5,612 nucleotides of DNA from Actinomycetes bacterium (GTDB lineage: Bacteria; Actinomycetota; Actinomycetes; S36-B12; UBA5976). Below the pieces are notes generated by a model. It was not told the origin of the DNA. It was given only the letters and a program-made list of their open reading frames with translations, and did not search any database. Positions 4,494 through 5,612 of the stretch are shown here, piece by piece; the stretch's first letter is position 1; each line of letters opens with the position of its first letter. The stretch is taken from contig JAJXSV010000166.1 of assembly GCA_021784375.1 (NCBI GenBank), positions 1 through 5,612 on the forward strand, in the 5' to 3' direction. Position numbers and translations under genes: made by a program.

Positions 4494-5612
4494 TCAGTGC
4501 GTGAAGTGCAATCTCGCGTACAGCGCACGCAGGGGCGGCGGCGCCCACCAGTTCCAGCGCCCGGCGATGCGCATGAGTGCCGGGACGAGCAGGGCCCGCA
4601 CCACGGAGGCGTCGAGCAGGATGGCGAAACTGATGCCGAAGCCGATGAGCTTCATGCTCGTCACGCCACTCGTGATGAAGGCGGAGAAGACGGCCGCCAG
4701 GATCAGCGCGGCGGCGGTGATGATGCGCCCGGATCGCTGCAGGCCAAGTTGCACCGCCTGCTGCGTCTCCACTCCGGCATCGTGCAGCTCCTTGATGCGT
4801 GAGAGCAGGAACAGCTCGTAGTCCATCGACAGGCCGAAGACGACGATCACGATGAGCACCAGCTGTGAGGTGTCCACTGCGCCACGCAGGGTGAAGCCCC
4901 CGAGCAGTCCGGAGAGGTGGCCGTCCTGGAAGATCCAGGTGATGACGCCGAAGGTGGCGGTGAGGCTGAGCAGGTTGAGCAGCACGGCCTTGATCGGCAG
5001 CAGCACGCTCCCCGTGAACAGGAAGAGCACGAGGATCGTCATCAGGGCGATCCAGAGCATGGCGCCGGGTACGTGGTCGAGCACACCGTGCTGCGAATCG
5101 GTGTAGACGGCGGCGGAGCCACCGACGATGGTGCCGGGCGTCGGCGGGGGCAAGGCGCGGATGTCGTTCGTGAGCACCTCGGCGGCCGGTGTGCGGGCGT
5201 CGATGTCGGAGATCGCGTTCAAGCGGACGTCGTTGCCGGCCATGAAGCCCGTGGGCGCGGGATTGGGCGCCACCGTGCGACCACCGATGACCACGCCGGT
5301 CGGGGTGATGACGCGCACGACGTGCGGCAGTTTCGAGAGCGCCCCCGCGTACGCATCGACCGCCGCGGGCAGCTTCGCACCGCCCGGGATGACGATCTCC
5401 ACCGGCTGCGATTCGCGTCCCTCGAAGCGATCGCGGATGACCTGTCCCGCCACGGCCACCGGGTCGTTGGCGGGCAGCACGCGCTCGTCCGGCTGGCCGG
5501 TGACGAGATGCAGCGACGGCGAGGCGAAGAGCGCGAGCAGGCCGAGCGTCAGCACCACGACCGTCCAACGGCGACGCATGACCATTCCCGAGACCCGGAA
5601 CCAGAGCCCGTG
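4494..5612 (-). CDS. MMPL/RND-family transporter, C-terminal half (partial, runs off right edge)
   Basis: The frame is open to the window edge: ten codons (HGLWFRVSGM region) lie upstream of or at the first in-frame ATG at 5585, and G-x-W-F-R-V-x-x-x-V-M-R-R is the usual cytoplasmic lead into TM7 of MMPL proteins. The gene is therefore cut by the window, not truncated in the genome. Counting from ATG 5585: TM7 at ~8-22; second extracytoplasmic porter domain at ~30-170; TM8-TM9 at ~174-218; TM10 at ~241-262; TM11 at ~288-306; TM12 at ~313-338. TM10 contains FGLSMDYELFLLSR, whose Asp255-Tyr256 pair corresponds to one of the two Asp-Tyr proton-relay pairs of MmpL3-type pumps. The family uses the proton gradient to export lipids, siderophores or drugs across the plasma membrane. 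The short C-terminal tail has no extended cytoplasmic domain, unlike MmpL3. The substrate is unknown. Confidence 0.93.
   Translation of the reverse strand, partial: HGLWFRVSGMVMRRRWTVVVLTLGLLALFASPSLHLVTGQPDERVLPANDPVAVAGQVIRDRFEGRESQPVEIVIPGGAKLPAAVDAYAGALSKLPHVVRVITPTGVVIGGRTVAPNPAPTGFMAGNDVRLNAISDIDARTPAAEVLTNDIRALPPPTPGTIVGGSAAVYTDSQHGVLDHVPGAMLWIALMTILVLFLFTGSVLLPIKAVLLNLLSLTATFGVITWIFQDGHLSGLLGGFTLRGAVDTSQLVLIVIVVFGLSMDYELFLLSRIKELHDAGVETQQAVQLGLQRSGRIITAAALILAAVFSAFITSGVTSMKLIGFGISFAILLDASVVRALLVPALMRIAGRWNWWAPPPLRALYARLHFTH

Noticed and set aside
3399..4802. Long plus-strand open frame spanning the exporter, HAD and MMPL genes (467 codons)
   Set aside because: It crosses three well-supported minus-strand genes, is rich in His/Gly/Arg/Gln with no domain, and is explained by GC bias of the opposite strand.
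4402..5568. Minus-strand frame of 388 codons overlapping the MMPL gene
   Set aside because: It is the +1 shadow of the MMPL coding sequence, dominated by Arg/Ala/His, with no membrane segments or motifs.

Overview
This 5.6 kb window is GC-rich, densely coded chromosomal DNA from an actinobacterium. Every gene I can support lies on the minus strand, so transcription runs from right to left. The actinobacterial assignment rests on four points: the strong G/C preference at third codon positions; an isoprenyl transferase of the mycobacterial Rv1086 type; a PIN-PhoH fusion of the mycobacterial PhoH2 type; and a secreted lysozyme-fold protein ending in the ...GWY tail typical of actinobacterial SLT proteins. 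I cannot name a genus. I see no rRNA or tRNA, insertion sequence, CRISPR array or phage gene.

Layout in the direction of transcription. (1) 5612-4494 is the C-terminal half of an MMPL/RND-superfamily membrane transporter; its frame is open to the window edge, so the 5' part lies outside. (2) 4391-3747 is a HAD-family phosphatase, apparently expressed from its own promoter as a leaderless mRNA. (3) 3743-3111 is a LysE/RhtB-type exporter, three bases after the HAD stop. (4) 3102-2311 is a cis-prenyltransferase, eight bases after the exporter stop. Genes 2-4 look like one translationally coupled operon. (5) After 141 bases comes the PIN-PhoH ATPase (2169-814), with its own Shine-Dalgarno sequence. 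(6) After 149 bases that hold a CRP/GlxR-like palindrome comes a secreted SLT-fold protein (664-68). (7) Its TAG stop is followed without any gap by GTG, which opens a frame with a signal-peptide-like start that runs off the left edge.

Functionally the window mixes envelope genes (MMPL transporter, isoprenyl diphosphate synthesis, secreted peptidoglycan-active enzyme) with a phosphatase, a small-solute exporter and an RNA-directed PIN-PhoH enzyme. This looks like ordinary core or near-core actinobacterial chromosome rather than a mobile or defence island, and I found no clearly new multi-gene system. The points most worth a second look are regulatory: the CRP-like site and start-codon hairpin ahead of the SLT gene, the leaderless promoter of the HAD gene, the TAG|GTG junction at the left edge, and the absence of an evident PhoAT-type antitoxin next to the PhoH2-like gene.
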